Assembly: GCA_917880885.1 (NCBI GenBank)
Contig: OU862907.1
Coordinates: forward strand, 71,357,072-71,421,071
Length of the DNA: 64,000 bases
Reading direction: 5' to 3'
DNA from: Limnephilus marmoratus
Taxonomy: Eukaryota > Arthropoda > Insecta > Trichoptera > Limnephilidae
The translations under genes and the position numbers were made by a program. This document shows, piece after piece, positions 54,319-63,775 of the stretch (within the stretch, counting starts at the first letter, position 1; each line of letters begins with the position of its first letter). The notes beneath the pieces were generated by a model that saw nothing but the letters and a program-made list of their open reading frames with translations, did no database searches and had not been told where the DNA came from.

Positions 54319-54516
54319 CTAAGCACAATCAGGGCACACTTGTTTCGCGCACTGTAAACAAACGTGTTTTTTGCACGAATAGCATCTATACGTGGATTTT
54401 CTTTTGAGTTTGGGTTGACATGAAAGACAAGTCTTTCGTGTCGTGACTTCTTCAGCTTGATCTTCAGATGTTTCTGGCTTATCAGAACCAACAAACATCC
54501 GCGATTCAATTCTCAA
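54319..54516 (-). pseudogene. piggyBac transposase Cys-rich C-terminus
   Basis: About 65 codons: SDKPETSEDQAEEVTTRKTC, LSCQPKLKRKSTYRCYSCKK, HVCLQCAKQVCPDCA, stop. The Cys pairs (C-x2-C, C-x2-C, C-x2-C, C-x2-C) match the zinc-binding domain that ends piggyBac transposases and helps bind the terminal repeats. The catalytic domain is absent. The same domain type ends the remnant at 41545. Confidence 0.65.
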
Positions 54517-54884
54517 TCACTTGCGCGAAATTTGGATTGGATTCATTTACACATATCCGAGATGTCTTTGGATGCGGTAAATCTGTCGCAGAACTATTTA
54601 TTTTACTTCCTGAAGTCCCTGGTACATCCATAATTAACAATATCTGTAAAAATAACAATTTACTCTAACAATAAATTAAAACAAAAAACTTACTTAACTA
54701 CTGACGTGAGGCCTGAGAGGCCGCTTCGGAATTTTAAATCGTAATTACTCACCAAATGCGCGCATGAAGACACTACTTTCTGCTCCCACGTCAATGTGCG
54801 TACTGAACTTGCAGCTACTTAAAAGTGGGGATCGGTGTTACGCGGGGAAAGGGGTAAACTAGCAAGTCCAGTACCTGCCGGGGC

Positions 54885-55269
54885 GCGTATTTACAATCCC
54901 TAACGCGTTTGAGTCACTTTAAATTTTCAATATCAAAATTTAAATATTTAGAAATAAAATTATTAATTTCTAATATACACATTTGAAATATTATTTTATC
55001 TAGATTTTAGAACATTTTTTTGTTTTTGCAAAGGGATAAAAATTTTCAATATAGAGGTGTATTTACAATATATGGGAAAAATATTAAAATTTAAATATTT
55101 AGAAATAAAATTATTAATTTCTAATATACACACAAGAAAGATTATTTTATCTAGATTTTAGAACATTTTTTGTTTTTGCAATGTGATAAAAAATAACCAA
55201 TATAGAGGTATATTTAAAATGTAAATTGTCGTTACCGCGACTGAATCGGTATAGGTTTTGTAAATACGC
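54885..55269. mobile_element. MITE (family B), copy 2
   Basis: Perfect terminal GCGTATTTACAA / TTGTAAATACGC, extended by diverged arms. TGCCGGGGC is directly repeated at 54876-54884 and 55270-55278 (8-9 base target duplication, hAT-like). The interior is a tandem dimer of about 180 bases, related to the MITE at 2568-2965. It is nested in the piggyBac-like element. Confidence 0.8.
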
Positions 55270-55655
55270 TGCCGGGGCCTGTGAGACCGCACGACAGTAG
55301 TTAAAAGTTAAATATATAAAAACTCTAATTCTTCTTCTTTATTTATCACGTTATGTTGATAAATGCAAAATTTTGTTCATTTATAGAACCAAAAAACCTA
55401 TTCAGTTTGATTATAAAATAAATAATGTTTGTCTCTCTACTGTCACATCTATCAAGGACCTTGGGGTCACTCTGGATTGTAAACTTTCTTTCTGAGATCA
55501 CATTAATAACATCGTAAACAAATCACTTATACTACTCGGCTTCATTCATAGAATTACCTCTGACTTTAAACATATAAATACACTTAAAACTCTTTACTGT
55601 TCGCTGGTCCGCCCTCACCTTGAATATGCTAGTGTCATTTGATCTCCTTTTTATG

Positions 55656-56005
55656 GAAGGCGTCTACTAATATCTACAGGAATTCCGAAAACTGAAAAAA
55701 TCGAACTAATATCTATGAGAACCAAAGTGTTGATGAATATCTACAGCACAAACTGTTGACTAATATCTATGAGAACCAAAGTGTTGACGAATTTCTACAG
55801 CACTGGCAGAGGTTGGATTTGCAATTATGTGTAGCATATTGGAATAATGTAATATTGCGTATGCAGTTTAAAAAACTTAATTTATGTAAATATGTAAAAA
55901 CCCCTAATATCGGACACATTTAGCTGATTAGTCCAACCTACGCTCTGTAGATATTAGTTTAACATATTCGTCCGACATACAGGCTGTAGATATTAGTATC
56001 TGGAG
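55656..56005. mobile_element. 350-base MITE with ATATCTACAG motifs
   Basis: Flanked by exact TCCTTTTTATG at 55645-55655 and 56006-56016 (11-base duplication). The ends carry inverted TACTAATATCTACAG / CTGTAGATATTAGTA. Variants of CTAATATCTAYRG recur at least six times inside in both orientations, and a block ATGAGAACCAAAGTGTTGA occurs twice. No coding capacity. Confidence 0.75.
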
Positions 56006-56069
56006 TCCTTTTTATGCTGTCCACATTTATTACATCGAATCTGTACAACATCGCTTCCTACGAGGAATA

Positions 56070-56903
56070 GGGTACAATCACTTTTTTTTGTTTTTTTACC
56101 AAAAATTAGAGAAAAAAATTACAAAGTGGAATATACAAAAACAAATTTTTTTACGATAGGAATAGTCCTTCAACAACGTTTTGAATATTCACATTTCAAA
56201 TTCGGGCTAAAACGCCTTCTTCGTTTTGTTTTGTTTTGTGACGTCACTTCGCACTTCTTGACAGCTGACATTTGTCGTAATCAGTCGTAAACCAGTAACC
56301 AGTCTTCAGTTGATCGTTGATCATTTGTTTTTCGAAGAAAATGTCCGTAGATACCGTTTATAAATACTGTATTGCACTAAAGTATACAAATTCAACATCT
56401 TAAACACCAAACAAACTATTTATAAACCTCCCAAATGATGTTATTATGTGTAAAAGCGGTGTCATGCGATGAAAAGGTGCATTAAAAAACTGCCATAATA
56501 ATCGCGTCAATTTTTGGCAAATTATCAGATTTTCCTTGTAGAAAACCACTGTCTGTCATAATAATATGTATTTACAATATATGTTTTATACAAACGAATG
56601 GGTTTAAGATGCGTAACTGTATTATACAATGATTATGACTTTCAAACTTATTCAAACCAGCAACTAGAACAAAAACAACTTCACGTGGGACTCGGTGGGT
56701 GCGTTGTGACGTCACAATGTAGCCAGTCAATCATGACTCGTTTTTGGTATTTGAATTTTTATACAATTTTAAAAGTGAATTAATTAATTTAATAATTTTT
56801 TGGGGAGATTTTAAGTACGATATTCGAGTTTAGTTATTTTTTTTACATACATTAAATGCATTGAAAACACTATATTACATATACTGCAATACTGCATGTA
56901 CCC
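56070..56903. mobile_element. 834-base insertion with TA flanks
   Basis: Starts GGGTACAATC and ends TGCATGTACCC; the inverted ends are flanked by TA (56068-56069 and 56904-56905), so with flanks they read AATAGGGTACA/TGTACCCTATT. It splits the RT reading between FLRG and AWRLG. The target choice fits Tc1/mariner-type transposition. The inside has GTGACGTCAC-like sites near 56240 and 56708 but no readable transposase. Confidence 0.6.
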
Positions 56904-57547
56904 TATTGCTTGGAGGTTAGGACTTGAAAGAGGAGAATACTCGTATGATGAAATTGAACAAACTTTAAACATTTCCTCTTTAGAAAAACGTAGAAAGGAC
57001 TCTGATCTAATATGCATTTTCAAAATTATCAACAGTAGGTATTACTGACACACCTGCTTTGTTACAACTCATCCAGTTCAACATTCCTTCCCGTAGACTC
57101 CGAAATAATGAATTGCTGTTCCTCAATCAACATTCTACTAATTATGGATATCATTCTCCTTTATCCAGAATGTCGAGACTTGTCAACGCAAATCAAAGCA
57201 TTGAATTTTTTGGTGTAAGCTAGATGACTTTCGGCAGTAGTCGTTACGCAATGTGGTTTTTTAAAGTCTTTTTAAATCCATCTTCAAGCTACTTGTAGTA
57301 ATCTTCTCTATGTACTTTTATATTATATGTATTTTGTCAATGCTCTTCATCTATATGTAATCTCCTTTCATTGTGATCTCTCTTTTATTTTTCTATTCGT
57401 GTTATTGTTATATTGTTAATTGGACTATTGGTCCGTAAAAAAATAAATAAACACCCGTGACACCCTAACACTAGAAAGACCGGGTACTGCTCCATACCTA
57501 TAAAGACCACGACCGTCACTTTGACGGCTGATCACTTTTTTCAAATT

Positions 57548-58000
57548 GAGAGGCGAATATGGGTACCGCTGCCCCGGGAACCATTTATTGCATAACCAAC
57601 ACCTCTGCCATACGACACTCCAAGTGGTTCGCTACGTTTAGTGACTTAGCAGGGGTGTTCGGGTTCATTGGGTGAGGTTTGTCTGAGTCTAGGTGGCGAA
57701 TACGTTTGCCCACCTACTGCGTAGCGAACTGGGTCGGGAGACACTTATCTTATCCTCTCCAGCAGGACCTTTGTCATCCCGTTGCCTTGCACCGCAGCGG
57801 GAGGGATGGATAATTCGTCCGTCACTCCTCGATACATTTATAAATTTTACCTATTCATCTCTCACACTTTTTTCCTTTCGAACTTCCTTACCTTCTTTTC
57901 CTTAAAAACACAAATGCACACATAAATGCACACAGCATCCCCAAAGATGACATAGGCTCTAAGGGTTTTTTTTCCTCGGGGCTTCCTGGAAAAAACATGG
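57548..58000 (+). repeat. Family A dispersed repeat, near full length
   Basis: Forward copy: GAGGCGAATATGGGTACCGC, TGCCCCGGGAACCATTTATT, GCATAACCAACACCTCTGCC, GTGACTTAGCAGGGGTGTTC, CTCCAGCAGGACC, GCACCGCAGCGGGAGGGATG, CATCCCCAAAGATGACATAG, CTCGGGGCTTCCTGG. With the copy at 36605 it defines the family at roughly 430-450 bases. Confidence 0.75.
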
Positions 58001-58209
58001 GAGTGCATAATGCTGTAATTTTAGTACAAGCATGTGTTGTGTTTGTACAATACCGAATAGTTACGTTTTTTTTATAAAATCGAATGCACTATCCGCAAAC
58101 GAGTTTCTTACAATTATCACACGTGTCATTTATTTGGTTTTTATTATATTTTTATTAATTTGGTACTGTCGTCTTTCAGAAGTTTTATTTTCTGGTTTCT
58201 TTTCTTTTT

Positions 58210-58575
58210 CGTTTACATTAGCTCCACAAAAAATCCAAAAATAATTCCCCTCACGATATTTGTCATCTTTTGGGATGCTGTGTGGAGGGTACCTATAGGA
58301 AAAGGAAGAATAATAGGTTCTCGGAAGGAAATGAGGTGAGGGGTGGGTGGGAAACTGGGGTTCAGTGTGTTCAAGAGTGGCGCACGGATGAATCTGTCCC
58401 CACCACTGCGGTGCAAGGCATGGTTTTGAGACTCCTGCTGGCGAGGTCAAAATATCTCCCTCAACCTTTCTCTGCTGAACTGACCTGCCACGCAGTTGTT
58501 TGGCAGACGGATCCGCTGCTAAGATCCGGCAAACCTAACCCCATGAACCCGGGCACCCCTGCTAAGTCAAAAATC
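58210..58575 (-). repeat. Family A dispersed repeat
   Basis: Reverse copy: TTAGCTCCACAAAAAATCC, CATCTTTTGGGATGCTGTG, GTGAGGGGTGGGTGGG, CACTGCGGTGCAAGGC, GACCTGCCACGCAGTTGTTTG, GAACCCGGGCACCCCTGCTA, AGTCA at the right, where it is truncated. It forms an inverted pair with the copy at 57548-58000 and lies just upstream of the next LINE. Confidence 0.75.
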
Positions 58576-58924
58576 AACAATCAATCAAGTGTGACAGACG
58601 TCATTTTTTGCTCTCTCAAAGTTATTGCTTTCCTACAGTTAAAACATCAATTTACACATTCAAACTTCGCACAATTCTTCGGTGAATTCGTACAAAATTA
58701 GTTTTCATATTTACTCGAAAGTGTCGATGGTAATTCATTGTTGAAACCAAAATTATAAAGTGCAGTTCTGCGTTGCCATTTATTAGAATTTAGGACTACC
58801 TACAAAGTATATCCGCGCCGGGCAGTGCCCTTGCAGTGCCGTGCTCCGTTGCCTAACTGACATTATACATATACCTACTTATATACCGTGCGCCTGACAA
58901 GCCAGAGGCGACCAACCTTTTAAC

Positions 58925-59842
58925 ATGTTATGTTTTAAGTGCCAACTAACTATGACCGATGGCATCACTCTTGTAACTCCTGCAGTAAGCAGTTTCACTA
59001 CGAATGCGGAGGGACATCTGAAACTACATTTCGAAAGGCTAACAATGAGAAAAGAAGAAGCTGGCGTTGCACTACCTGCAAAATTTCACCCCAATCAACA
59101 GCTTCGTCAACCAACCCTATAGATGATGTGATGGTTGAAATAAAAAAAATATTTTCAGAACTTGCCTCCCTCAAAACCCTTAATAACCAAGTAAAGGAAG
59201 ACATGTCTGAACTCAAAAAATCCGTCGACTTCAATAACTCAAAATTTTACTAAACGATTCCAAGCATTCGAACAATCGATGAGCAAAGTAGACAGCCTGG
59301 AACGAGACGTTTCCTCTCTTCAATTGACAATCAAATCTATGCAAGAAGATTCAAACAAAAGGGAACAATGGATGAGGCTTCAGAATATTGAAATAAAAGG
59401 AATACCTCAAGATAAAAACGAAAACATTCCAAACATCCTATCAGAAATAGCAAACCAAATTGGTATTCACAACTTTAAAACCAGTGAAATCGAGTTCGCT
59501 ACCAGGGTCTCGGCGAAAGACCCACTTCATTCTAAATTAATCAAACCAATAATTGTAAAATTCACCTCCCGCTCACGTAAAAATGAATTTATATCGGCAA
59601 TTCGACGAAGAAAAGGAATAAGCACGAAGGACCTTAATTACCCCGGTGACGAAAAAAAAATCTATGTCAACGACCATCTGACCAGCTTCAACAAAAACCT
59701 CCTTTTTCGGGCCAAGGGGTTTGCGAAGGAGAAGGGGTACCAATTCACGTGGCTGAAAAACAGCATGATATTTGTGAGGAAAAATTCTACTTCGCCCCCC
59801 ATACTAATTACCAAGGAAGAGGACCTCAAGAAAATTTTCTAA
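58925..59842 (+). pseudogene. CR1-like ORF1, frameshifted
   Basis: PHD-type zinc finger split by a frameshift near 58965: MLCFKCQLTMTDG in one frame, HHSCNSCSKQFHYECGG and WRCTTCK in the next. After it come a coiled coil (VEIKKIFSELASLKTL), a second shift near 59245, then MSKVDSLERDVSSLQLTIKS and the ORF1 domain LQNIEIKGIPQDKNENI, PIIVKFTSRSRKNEFISAI, KIYVNDHLTSFNKNLLFRAK, stop at 59840-59842. The C-terminal two thirds (59279-59842) are intact in one frame. It bound LINE RNA; this copy would need complementation. Confidence 0.8.
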
Positions 59843-60615
59843 GTCGTTCTGCATCCTCTTCGCGTCGTAAAATAGATTTTTTATTCTGTCATGTATCTCC
59901 CCACACATTCCCCTCCCCTCATCATCCACTCCTATTACACCTATCCTCCCTCTCCTATTTTGCCCTATCCCTTAAAATTTTTAATTCACTTCTAACCCAA
60001 TCAAGTAAACTTTTCAAGAACCAATTTGAAAACCATGTAACCGCCTGTTGGCGACCACTACCTGCTACACGCTTTACACCCAGACCTACTCGACGAACTA
60101 TCACGGTCTCGTTTACACTAATTGCCTTTTCTGCTGTTGTGGTAAGCAAATTATTATATACTCATTTGTCCACAATAATCTCACTGAAATATCTACTAAA
60201 TAATATTATGAATAGTTCTTACCTTAAATATGGGTACCTACCTATATCTTATTATATCAACATCAGAACAATAGTATCAATAGCCGGACCTGAGATGCGT
60301 ATTACAAGACATATACGTTATTATTATTTTAAACTCTGTGATGCACCCACATGCATTGTGTTAGATGTACTTACTCTGTTAAATTGCGTGACCTATAACC
60401 GAATTTACTTATCTTACGTAAATACTCGTACATTAATACACGTTCGTAGGTACTTAATTTACGTAGGTACATCTAACACATGCATTGTGTTAGATGCATT
60501 TACTCTTTTAAATTGCATGCACTATAACCGAATTTACTTATTACACTTATCACTTTTATGTATAACTTACCGCTTACTCACTAACATTTACTTAAATACT
60601 CTCCCATGTCTTTAG
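59749..60615 (+). CDS. Open frame bridging ORF1 and ORF2 (unknown)
   Basis: 288-codon open frame starting inside ORF1 (94-base overlap) and ending TAG 60613-60615, overlapping the ORF2 start by ten bases (ATGTCTTTAG). No known domain. Composition is hydrophobic and Tyr/Leu/Ile-rich with possible membrane-like stretches (ITVSFTLIAFSAVVVSKLL; LLLHLSSLSYFALSL). A segment TCIVLDVLTLLNCV...YNRIYL is duplicated as TCIVLDAFTLLNCM...YNRIYL (about 60346-60410 and 60480-60545). Either a real small ORF of the element or chance openness of the linker. Confidence 0.3.
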   Translation: MAEKQHDICEEKFYFAPHTNYQGRGPQENFLSRSASSSRRKIDFLFCHVSPHTFPSPHHPLLLHLSSLSYFALSLKIFNSLLTQSSKLFKNQFENHVTACWRPLPATRFTPRPTRRTITVSFTLIAFSAVVVSKLLYTHLSTIISLKYLLNNIMNSSYLKYGYLPISYYINIRTIVSIAGPEMRITRHIRYYYFKLCDAPTCIVLDVLTLLNCVTYNRIYLSYVNTRTLIHVRRYLIYVGTSNTCIVLDAFTLLNCMHYNRIYLLHLSLLCITYRLLTNIYLNTLPCL

Positions 60616-63455
60616 CAATATATTACCAGAATGTTAGAGGTCTTCGAACCAAAACAACGACGTTCCTTCAAAACACCTTTTCAAACGATTACGACATAAT
60701 CGCTCTTACAGAATCATGGCTCACCAAAGGTTTCCGAGATGAAGAACTCTTCGACTCTCGATACCATGTATATCGTAGAGATCGCGACTACGCTTCCACC
60801 GGTCAACGTCTTGGCGGTGGTGTAGTATTAGCTATTAAACAGGAGCTTATCAGCATCGCCCGACCTGAATGGACGTCTTGTGCTGAAGACATTTGGGTCA
60901 CCATTCGCACTAATAGTACACCTCACCGTTTAGTCCATATATGCTGCGTATACATCCCCGGAGGGACTCAACATCAATATTTACTTGAAAATTTCCTTAA
61001 CGTGTTATCAGATGTGGTATCGAATAATCCCATGGATTCTTTTGTCATCTTAAGTGACCTTAATCTTGCTGAAATTTCATGGACCCAAACTACGTCATCT
61101 GCCCACTATGCAGCTAGTAATTACTCTACTCATGTTAGTAATCATTTCGTAGACTGTATGCATTTTTTAGACCTCTCGCAATACAACGGTGAACTAAATT
61201 CAAGCGGCCATATTCTAGATCTGATACTGTCAAATCTATTAATCTCTGTCAAATCTAATGACGACCCGCTAGTTCCCGAGGATGCATATCATAAAGCTTT
61301 GTCCATTAGTGTGCCATTTCAGGAAACCCCTTCATTGACAAATGCGAAAAGGAAAGTTTTTCTATATAATCGCGGAGACTACGAATCAATTAATCTCGCC
61401 CTAGAACAAGCTGACTGGGCATCCATTTTCTCTACCTCCCAAATAGAACCAGCGCTTGATGCTTTCTATACGTTTTTGAAATCCCTCATAAACCTTCATA
61501 TTCCTCATAAATTTTCGTGGAATTTGAAATATCCTCCTTGGTACAATGCTGCCCTTATTAAGGTAATGAAGGAAAAATCGAAATATTTTAGCAAATATAA
61601 AAAATACAAAAATCAGGCTGATTATGACGCATTTTCTCTCCTTCGTAAACGGCACAAAGATTTATGTCGGGAAAACAAATCTCGTTACTTAAGTAAAATC
61701 GAAAATAATATATCCTCAAACCCGAAAAACTTCTGGAGCCACGTCAAATCCTCTAACAAATCTCAGGGTGTTCCAAAATGTATGTATCTAGGAGAGCTGA
61801 GAGCCGATAATGGAACAGCCATCGCAAATTTATTCTCAGAATATTTCAGTTCGGTTTTCAGTAAACCCTCCAATCCACCTGCCCGTAATCCAACTAGCGT
61901 CGGAAACCATACATCCAATATAAGCAATATTGAGGTGACGCGAGAAATCGTCTTAAAATACCTTAAGGAAATAGATACTTGCAAAGGTGCTGGTCCTGAC
62001 GAAATACCTTCAATCCTTATTAAACGATGTGCAAACAATCTAGCCTTACCCCTCTCTTTGATTTTCAATCGTTCTCTTACCGAATGCACTGTCCCAGTTA
62101 TATGGAAATCCGCGTTTGTATCTCCCATCTTCAAGAATGGGAAAAAAACGGATGTCAAAAACTACAGGCCAATCTCTAAACTTTGCATATTCAACAAAAT
62201 TTTTGAAAAAATAATCTATGATCAACTATATGCTGCTCTTAAACCTAGCCTGAATATGAACCAGCACGGTTTCATTAGTGGTAAATCAACAAGCACAAAT
62301 CTTTTAACTTTCACAGAGTACCTCCAGGATAATTTGGATAACCGAATACAAGTGGACACTATCTATACCGACTTTAGTAAGGCGTTTGACAGGGTCGATC
62401 ACTCAATCTTGTTAAAGAAGCTCTTAGAGATTGGTATTCACGGCAATCTTTATCGTTGGCTCTCTTCGTATATCTCCAACCGTAGCCAAATAGTAGTGGT
62501 TGCTGGATTTAAATCAGATTCTGTTGCTGTTACATCAGGAGTTCCTCAAGGCAGCCTGTTGGGACCATTATTATTTAACATCTATATCAATGATATTGGT
62601 AACTGTTTTCTAAACTCCCAAACTATCCTGTATGCAGATGACATGAAAATATTTTCACCTATAAACTCAATCGAGGACTGTCAGAAGCTGCAAGATGATT
62701 TGCTACGCTTGAGCACGTATTGTAATGCCCATTGTCTGGAAATAAATATTTCGAAGTGCTTCATCGTGCGCTTTACTAGAAATAAAAACGTATTAATCCA
62801 TGAATACTCAATTAATCATATACCGTTGTCTATCAAATTCGAAAGTAAGGACCTTGGGGTTATACTTGATAGTAAACTGAATTTCAACAAACATATCGAC
62901 CATATAGTCACAAACGCATCTTCTATGCTTGGTTTCATAATCCGCTCCTGTAAACAATTTAAAGACCTTACTACTTTCAAAACACTGTATTTCTCATATG
63001 TTCGTAGTATCCTTGAATACGCATCTCAGGTGTGGAACCCAGGCTATGCAGTGCACAAAAATAGAATTGAAAGCGTTCAAAATAGATTTTTAAGGTACCT
63101 CAATTTCCGCTCTTTTCGACCTCATGTTAGTAATGAAGACTCTGCAAAGTTCTTCAAAATACAAACGTTAACTTGTCGAAGAAACATAGCAGATTCGGTA
63201 ATGTTATTTAAAATTACTCATAACTTAATCGATTGTCCTGATCTTCTTCAACGTCTATCATTCCATGTTCCAAATCGCAACAGCAGGCAGTCACTTACCT
63301 TTAATCTCCCTCTTTGCAAGACCAACTCCAAACAGAACTCATTTATCTACAGATCCACACACTCATTTAACTCAAATTATTACCACATTGACATTTTTAA
63401 CTCAACTTTACGTGACATAAAACGAAAACTCACCGAGCACCATGACTCAAACTAG
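60606..63455 (+). CDS. CR1-like ORF2: APE endonuclease and reverse transcriptase
   Basis: Intact 949-residue polyprotein starting MSLAIYYQNVRGLRTKT (endonuclease Asn). IIALTESWLTKGF (Glu), GGGVVLAIKQEL, CCVYIPGG, FVILSDLNLAEISW (Asp) and ILDLILSN follow. RT: NYRPISKLCIFNKIFEKII, HGFISGKSTSTNLLTF, TIYTDFSKAFDRVDHSILLK (motif A), SGVPQGSLLGPLLFNIYIND (motif B), ILYADDMKIFS (motif C, YADD), KDLGVILDSKLNFNKHI and RSILEYASQVWNPGY (thumb). There is no RNase H. The usual SDH triad of the endonuclease is not obvious at its end (EDAYHKAL occupies the place), which could weaken nicking. Confidence 0.88.
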   Translation: MSLAIYYQNVRGLRTKTTTFLQNTFSNDYDIIALTESWLTKGFRDEELFDSRYHVYRRDRDYASTGQRLGGGVVLAIKQELISIARPEWTSCAEDIWVTIRTNSTPHRLVHICCVYIPGGTQHQYLLENFLNVLSDVVSNNPMDSFVILSDLNLAEISWTQTTSSAHYAASNYSTHVSNHFVDCMHFLDLSQYNGELNSSGHILDLILSNLLISVKSNDDPLVPEDAYHKALSISVPFQETPSLTNAKRKVFLYNRGDYESINLALEQADWASIFSTSQIEPALDAFYTFLKSLINLHIPHKFSWNLKYPPWYNAALIKVMKEKSKYFSKYKKYKNQADYDAFSLLRKRHKDLCRENKSRYLSKIENNISSNPKNFWSHVKSSNKSQGVPKCMYLGELRADNGTAIANLFSEYFSSVFSKPSNPPARNPTSVGNHTSNISNIEVTREIVLKYLKEIDTCKGAGPDEIPSILIKRCANNLALPLSLIFNRSLTECTVPVIWKSAFVSPIFKNGKKTDVKNYRPISKLCIFNKIFEKIIYDQLYAALKPSLNMNQHGFISGKSTSTNLLTFTEYLQDNLDNRIQVDTIYTDFSKAFDRVDHSILLKKLLEIGIHGNLYRWLSSYISNRSQIVVVAGFKSDSVAVTSGVPQGSLLGPLLFNIYINDIGNCFLNSQTILYADDMKIFSPINSIEDCQKLQDDLLRLSTYCNAHCLEINISKCFIVRFTRNKNVLIHEYSINHIPLSIKFESKDLGVILDSKLNFNKHIDHIVTNASSMLGFIIRSCKQFKDLTTFKTLYFSYVRSILEYASQVWNPGYAVHKNRIESVQNRFLRYLNFRSFRPHVSNEDSAKFFKIQTLTCRRNIADSVMLFKITHNLIDCPDLLQRLSFHVPNRNSRQSLTFNLPLCKTNSKQNSFIYRSTHSFNSNYYHIDIFNSTLRDIKRKLTEHHDSN

Positions 63456-63705
63456 AAAGTTCAATCCCTATATATATTCCCGTCCTTTGTCTCTTAATCC
63501 TATTCCTATGTTCCTCCTCCCCCCCCCCCCCCTTTTTTTATATTTTGTAACTAAAAAATAAAACTTACATATCACACTTTATTATTATAACTATCATCAG
63601 TGGAAAGTTCTTAATTGGCATAATTGACATCCTATTGTTTTATTATTTGTAATTTCTGATTTGCTGTCAACTTTCTCCAAAATAAATAAAATAAAATAAA
63701 ATAAA

Positions 63706-63775
63706 ACATAGCAAACATCTTGGGGTGACCTATAGCAGACGTGTTGGTTATTCAATAAATGATTCTGTCAGTTCT
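63706..63775 (-). repeat. Family A fragment
   Basis: TAGCAAACATCTTGGGGTGAC, CTATAGCAGACGTGTTGGTT, ATTCAATAAATGATTC: the end part of a reverse-strand family A copy, directly after the LINE's A-rich tail. The LINE may have inserted into this repeat. The remaining bases to 64000 show nothing recognisable. Confidence 0.6.

Larger units (their letters stand above)
53929..55300 (-). mobile_element. piggyBac-like element, decayed
   Basis: Flanked by TTAA at 53925-53928 and 55301-55304. The ends are 12-base inverted repeats with one mismatch (CTAGTGTCGTGC / CTACTGTCGTGC). Near each end is a GGCCTGACAGACCGC-like block, and another TTAACTACTGACGTGAGG block occurs at 54694, so a second element end may be nested inside. 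It contains a remnant of a piggyBac-type Cys-rich domain on the - strand and a MITE (54885-55269). Confidence 0.6.
55390..57250 (+). pseudogene. Jockey-like RT thumb relic with two nested insertions
   Basis: Reads TSIKDLGVTLDCKLSF and LLGFIHRITSDFKHINTLKT, LYCSLVRPHLEYASVI at 55440-55640. After the first insertion AVHIYYIESVQHRFLRG (56013-56067), after the second AWRLGLERGEYSYDEIEQTL (56907 on), NISSLEKRRKDSDLICIFKI, then a decayed end and a 3' UTR to about 57450 with AAATAAATAAACA. Stops and shifts occur. Removing the two insertions restores collinearity with Jockey thumb regions. Confidence 0.7.
58580..63705 (+). mobile_element. CR1-like LINE with intact ORF2
   Basis: 5' UTR (estimated from about 58580), ORF1 with PHD finger (58925-59842, frameshifted), linker with open frame (59749-60615), ORF2 (60606-63455) and a 3' UTR of about 250 bases with a C-run (63519-63532) and a terminal (AAAATA)n at 63675-63705. 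Layout equals that of the LINE at 46.7-52.6 kb but the proteins are clearly different, so it is another family of the same clade. Confidence 0.85.
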
